From Myxococcales bacterium (GTDB taxonomy: Bacteria > Myxococcota_A > Polyangia > Polyangiales > GCA-016699535), in NCBI GenBank assembly GCA_020633325.1, contig JACKDX010000004.1, positions 1-64,000 on the forward strand: a DNA stretch of 64,000 bases, written 5' to 3'. Below, one piece after another: positions 61,097 through 64,000 of the stretch. Every line of letters starts with the position of its first letter. Position 1 is the first letter of the stretch. The translations under genes were made by a program, and so were the position numbers. The notes beneath the pieces are model-generated. The model was given only the letters and a program-made list of their open reading frames with translations. It made no database searches and was not told where the DNA came from.

Positions 61097-62525
61097 CGGT
61101 AGCTTCTGGGGCGCTTTCGCCTTCAGCGGCGATGGACGCGCGTCTGACCTCGCGGCCCGTTATTTCCTCGAGGCGTGCCCACGCCCGTTCGTAGTCGGCG
61201 CGTGCACGGTCGAGTTCGATGCGCAACTCCAGCAGATCACGTTGCGCAAGAAGTGCCTGAGCAACGGTTCCACGACCTACCGTGTATGCGCCGAGCACCG
61301 AGTCGTAGGCTGACTCCGCTTGAGGAACGAGCGTTCCTCGGTAGAGGGCGACACGTCGAACGGCATCCTCCACATTGGAGAGTGACGTGGTCAGCTCGGC
61401 GGACGCTCGATCTTCGAGGGCTCGCTGGTCCGCTCGTTGGGCCCTGGCGTCGGCGCGAGCAGCCGCAATGCTATCCGAGTAGCTTCCCTGCCAGAGCGGG
61501 ATCCGGATACCTGCGCCGACGATGACCGCATCCTTGCCGCTGTCGGCCACGCCGGGCATCACCGCGTCGCCGGTGATGATCCAGTCTGCGCCCACTGTGA
61601 AGCTCGGGTAGCGGTCGGCAGCCTCTGCTCGTGCGGAGGATTCCGCCGCTGCAGCCATAAAGCCGAGGCTCGTGATCATCGGGTGGTCCTGCGCTGCGGC
61701 GACCAGCACCTCACGGCTCTCACTCGGCGACGCCGGATCGGAGGGCGGCTGATCAGTGGGGACGACAAGGTCACCCTGCACGCCAATCGCTGCGCGCAGT
61801 TGAGCTTCTGCGACGCGCTCGGCTTCATCCATGCCCCGAATGTTGTCCTCCAGACGAGCGGCCGTGAGATCGATCTGTTGAAGGTCCGCCAACATAGCGG
61901 TACCGGTCGATATTCGAGCTCTCACGGACTCGGAGAGGCCACGGACGACTTCGAGATGTTGCTGGTGAATCGAGCGGGTGCTGCGGATCTGCCAGAGACT
62001 CCAGTAGGCGGTCGCCACCCGCTGCGCGATCATGAGCGACTGGGCCTCAAACCTCCGCTGTATGGAGCGGGCTTGTGCCGAGGCGGCATCGGCTCCAGCG
62101 GTGAGCTTCGTCGGCCAGGGAAACGCTTGTTGCAGACTGATACGGGCTTGCTGGGGACCCACCCGCGTCTCGACAGACTGAATGAAGTAGCCAAACCCCA
62201 GCGTGGGCTCTGGCAGCCGACGGGCCCGGGAGATGCGGTGCACGCTGGCCTGCCAACGCTCAAACGCGGCGCGAATTTCGGGGTTGTTTTGCAGCGCCAG
62301 AGCAACGTAGGCCCGGACCCCGGTCGAAAGCGAGTCGGCTTGAGTTCGCGAGAGAGCAGTTCCGCTGCCACTGGTATCGACGGGCCAATCATGGCGGGCG
62401 CGCACGGTGTCGATGTCGTGCCGGACCGCGGACTCGTAGGTGCCCGCGCACCCACCGAACAGCGCCACCGCCGCGCAAGCGGTGAGTCCGATCAGAGCCG
62501 CGCGCGTGGCGAACAGGTAGAGCAT
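61089..62525 (-). CDS. cusC: CusC/TolC-type outer-membrane efflux lipoprotein
   Basis: This 478-residue protein has a signal and lipobox (FGGC, Cys26) and the two-repeat helical TolC/OEP plan: ALQNNPEIRAAFERWQASVH in the first, YDSVLGAYTVGRGTVAQALLAQRDL in the second. It is the outer-membrane channel of the tripartite efflux pump. It starts five bases after the cupredoxin gene. Confidence 0.9.
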   Translation of the reverse strand: MLYLFATRAALIGLTACAAVALFGGCAGTYESAVRHDIDTVRARHDWPVDTSGSGTALSRTQADSLSTGVRAYVALALQNNPEIRAAFERWQASVHRISRARRLPEPTLGFGYFIQSVETRVGPQQARISLQQAFPWPTKLTAGADAASAQARSIQRRFEAQSLMIAQRVATAYWSLWQIRSTRSIHQQHLEVVRGLSESVRARISTGTAMLADLQQIDLTAARLEDNIRGMDEAERVAEAQLRAAIGVQGDLVVPTDQPPSDPASPSESREVLVAAAQDHPMITSLGFMAAAAESSARAEAADRYPSFTVGADWIITGDAVMPGVADSGKDAVIVGAGIRIPLWQGSYSDSIAAARADARAQRADQRALEDRASAELTTSLSNVEDAVRRVALYRGTLVPQAESAYDSVLGAYTVGRGTVAQALLAQRDLLELRIELDRARADYERAWARLEEITGREVRRASIAAEGESAPEATDE

Positions 62526-62530
62526 CGTTG

Positions 62531-62917
62531 CTACCGAGTTGCCACGATGCTGCCGCGGAGCATGCCCATGCCGCAGGTGAAAGCAATGTGTTCATCTGCG
62601 GCTGGAGTCAGCGTGATCTCGACCTCCTCATTGAGTGGCAGCTCCCGACGGATGTTCCGATCGGGAAACACCACTTCGTGTCCGCATCCCTGGTCGCTGA
62701 TCCGTTTGAATACCAACGTGAGGGGCGCACCCGCGGCGGCATCGATCGAGCTGGGCTCGTATCCCTGGCCCGTGACCGTCACGGTTACGCGTTCACCGGC
62801 GCGTGCGCTGGTCGCGGTCTCCGCCGGGTCGGTCTGAACTGAACTCTCCGCCTTAGTGGAATTGCATCCAGAGGCAGCAATGAGGGCGGTAGTGAGGATG
62901 CCGGCAGCCACTTTCAT
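62531..62917 (-). CDS. cupredoxin-like lipoprotein
   Basis: This 128-residue protein starts at ATG 62917, with GGAGG seven bases upstream; the longer frame to 63028 crosses the promoter. Signal and lipobox ASGC (Cys18). The cupredoxin fold shows the copper ligands QGCGHEVVF (Cys78, His80) and FTCGMGML (Cys115, Met117/119). It probably binds Cu(I)/Cu(II) at the membrane surface. It is first in the operon behind the sigma-54 promoter. Confidence 0.85.
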   Translation of the reverse strand: MKVAAGILTTALIAASGCNSTKAESSVQTDPAETATSARAGERVTVTVTGQGYEPSSIDAAAGAPLTLVFKRISDQGCGHEVVFPDRNIRRELPLNEEVEITLTPAADEHIAFTCGMGMLRGSIVATR

Positions 62918-62942
62918 GAAAACCTCCATGGAGGCATGCGTT

Positions 62943-62958
62943 TGCAAGCATCGTGCCA
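62943..62958 (-). promoter_or_regulatory. sigma-54 promoter of the copper operon
   Basis: Read on the minus strand, TGGCACGATGCTTGCA gives -24 TGGCAC (62958-62953), a five-base spacer and -12 TTGCA (62947-62943), a near-perfect match to the RpoN consensus. The transcript should start near 62933, 16 bases before the cupredoxin ATG, leaving room for its GGAGG. Confidence 0.85.
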
Positions 62959-62982
62959 CAAGCCCTCGCTTGGCCAAAGCGT

Positions 62983-62994
62983 TTGTAATTACAA
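62983..62994. promoter_or_regulatory. perfect palindrome TTGTAATTACAA, possible activator site
   Basis: This 12-base perfect palindrome lies about 50-60 bases upstream of the predicted start of the copper operon. It is a candidate enhancer for the sigma-54 activator encoded just upstream, though somewhat closer than usual enhancers. A second inverted repeat (63053-63073) lies further up. Confidence 0.45.
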
Positions 62995-63052
62995 TGCTTC
63001 TGGCTTTGTCCGCTCCGCCCCGGTCCAAAGCGAAGTGGCTGCATCGGTCTCG

Positions 63053-63073
63053 AAGTAACTGTATCGGTTACTT
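63053..63073. promoter_or_regulatory. inverted repeat AAGTAAC-N7-GTTACTT
   Basis: AAGTAAC (63053-63059) and GTTACTT (63067-63073) are perfect seven-base arms with a seven-base spacer, overlapping the stop codon of the activator gene. At about -130 from the operon start it fits an upstream activating site; it could also be a transcription-end hairpin. The word GCATCGGT/GTATCGGT also recurs nearby. Confidence 0.45.
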
Positions 63074-64000
63074 TCGGCCTGCGTCGCCTGTATTGCCTCT
63101 GAACGCACCGGCGTCCACGCCGTGCTTTCTGAGCAGGCGGTAGAAGCTCTCGCGCTCCACGCCGGCCTGGGCAGCGGCTTCGGCGACTTGACCGTCAAAG
63201 CGGCGCATCAGGGCTTCCAAGTAGCGTCTGCCGACGTCAGCTCGGCCACGTTCCACGGCTTGCGCCCACGTGCACAGCGACAGCGAAGGATCTTCCTCGG
63301 TGCCATGGGTGCCTCGGAGCACCTCGGGAGGCAGATCGACAACGCCGATGTTCTCATCGCGGGTGACGACACAGGCGCGTTCGACTGCCGAGCGAAGCTG
63401 ACGGACATTGCCAGGCCAATCGTATGCTGTGAGGGCCTCAAGGGTTGCCGGGGCGAAACCCTTGATGTTGCGGCCTCGCGTGCGCTCTGCTTGCAGGCGC
63501 AAGAAGTGGTGCGCCAAGAGCTCGATGTCATCCCGTCGCTCGCGCAGCGGAGGAAGCTGCACGAGCGCGACGTTGAGACGATACCAGAGGTCCTCGCGAA
63601 ATGTGCCGCTTTGGACCATCGCTTCGAGGTCGCGATGCGTGGCTGCGATGAGCCGAACATCGACGGGGCGCTCCTTTGAGTCCCCGACGCGGCGGATCGC
63701 CCGCTCTTCGAGAGCGCGCGTCAGCTTCGCTTGTAAAGACGGCCGCATGTCGCCGATCTCATCTAGGAAGAGGCTGCCGCCGTCCGCTTCCTCGAACAGC
63801 CCCTTGCGCTCGGCGGTGGCGCCTGTGAATGCCCCTTTCGCGTACCCGAACAGTTCGCTCTCCAGCAGCTCGGCTGGCACCGCCGCACAGTTGAGCGCAA
63901 CGAAGCGGCGCGCAGAGCGAGGAGACAGATCGTGAACTGCTCGCGCGATCCGTTCCTTGCCGGTGCCTGTCTCGCCCAGCAGGAGCGCCGTGGCGTCGCT
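63068..64000 (-). CDS. sigma-54-dependent Fis-family activator, N-terminus cut by window edge
   Basis: The frame is open to the right edge. The AAA+ domain shows Walker A GETGTGKERIARAVH near the edge, GAFTGA (sigma-54 contact), GGSLFLDEIGDM (Walker B), RLIAATHRDLE and WPGNVRQLRSAVERAC. The last 45 residues hold a Fis-type HTH (VAEAAAQAGVERESFYRLLRKHG). The sensing domain (receiver or GAF/PAS) is outside the window. Its place and orientation next to a sigma-54 promoter argue that it activates the copper operon. Confidence 0.92.
   Translation of the reverse strand, partial: SDATALLLGETGTGKERIARAVHDLSPRSARRFVALNCAAVPAELLESELFGYAKGAFTGATAERKGLFEEADGGSLFLDEIGDMRPSLQAKLTRALEERAIRRVGDSKERPVDVRLIAATHRDLEAMVQSGTFREDLWYRLNVALVQLPPLRERRDDIELLAHHFLRLQAERTRGRNIKGFAPATLEALTAYDWPGNVRQLRSAVERACVVTRDENIGVVDLPPEVLRGTHGTEEDPSLSLCTWAQAVERGRADVGRRYLEALMRRFDGQVAEAAAQAGVERESFYRLLRKHGVDAGAFRGNTGDAGRK

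Noticed and set aside
61437..62837. 466-codon plus-strand frame opposite cusC
   Set aside because: Shadow frame in GC-rich DNA spanning two real minus-strand genes and their junction.
1..64000. CRISPR arrays, insertion sequences, rRNA genes, integrases
   Set aside because: No regularly spaced repeats, transposase or integrase motifs, or rRNA-like stretches were seen on either strand.

Overview
The window looks like a chromosomal segment of a Myxococcota or Myxococcota-like (former Deltaproteobacteria) bacterium. The pointers are a CdnL/CarD regulator, a MopE-type D/N-rich Cys lipoprotein, a zinc-ribbon plus TPR membrane protein, a GAF-HD-GYP protein with a long insert, and a recA upstream site that fits the Myxococcus xanthus LexA motif as I remember it. 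Judged by eye, the first 52 kb have moderate GC and mixed third-codon bases; the last 11.5 kb are much richer in GC and differ sharply in codon use.

Layout. 1-1880: an edge-truncated lipoprotein gene (minus strand), a VapBC toxin-antitoxin pair with an apparently leaderless promoter, and two gene relics (a CstA N-terminus and a decayed second PIN toxin). 1989-5387: a 912-residue lipoprotein of unknown function and a hemerythrin. 5434-9357: cinA, recA, cdnL and an orphan ABC ATPase. 9354-13036: a REC-like/HTH regulator, a membrane acyltransferase and a GAF-HD-GYP protein. 13248-18045: prs, rplY, pth, rpsF, rplI, dnaB (translation and replication core, without rpsR). 18122-25478: a metallophosphoesterase, then mreB-mreC-mreD-mrdA-rodA and a Nit1-type amidase (cell elongation). 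25513-32656: five minus-strand genes (two alkaline-phosphatase-fold enzymes, a MopE-like lipoprotein, a GT4 glycosyltransferase, a PQQ-type propeller) that may be an envelope pathway. 32716-39360: bamD, a TPR protein, a ferredoxin, phoH, cysK, a truncated haemoglobin, pyk and leucine dehydrogenase. 39425-42939: an exported protein, a double-REC protein, a PilZ protein and a histidine kinase. 42866-52001: uvrC, gatB, a 5-formyl-THF cyclo-ligase gene, zapA, a 1226-residue zinc-ribbon/TPR protein and purE.

52148-64000: a tRNA-Asn gene with its own promoter and terminator marks the compositional break. Beyond it lies a minus-strand, translationally coupled seven-gene copper/silver operon: cupredoxin lipoprotein, CusC-, CusB- and CusA-like efflux proteins, a DUF2231 membrane protein, a SAM methyltransferase and a multicopper oxidase. 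A textbook sigma-54 promoter precedes the first gene, and a sigma-54 activator (cut by the right edge) lies directly upstream. This reads as a metal-resistance island at a tRNA gene: periplasmic copper is bound, oxidised and exported across both membranes, with sigma-54-controlled expression. No integrase, CRISPR array, rRNA or insertion sequence was seen.
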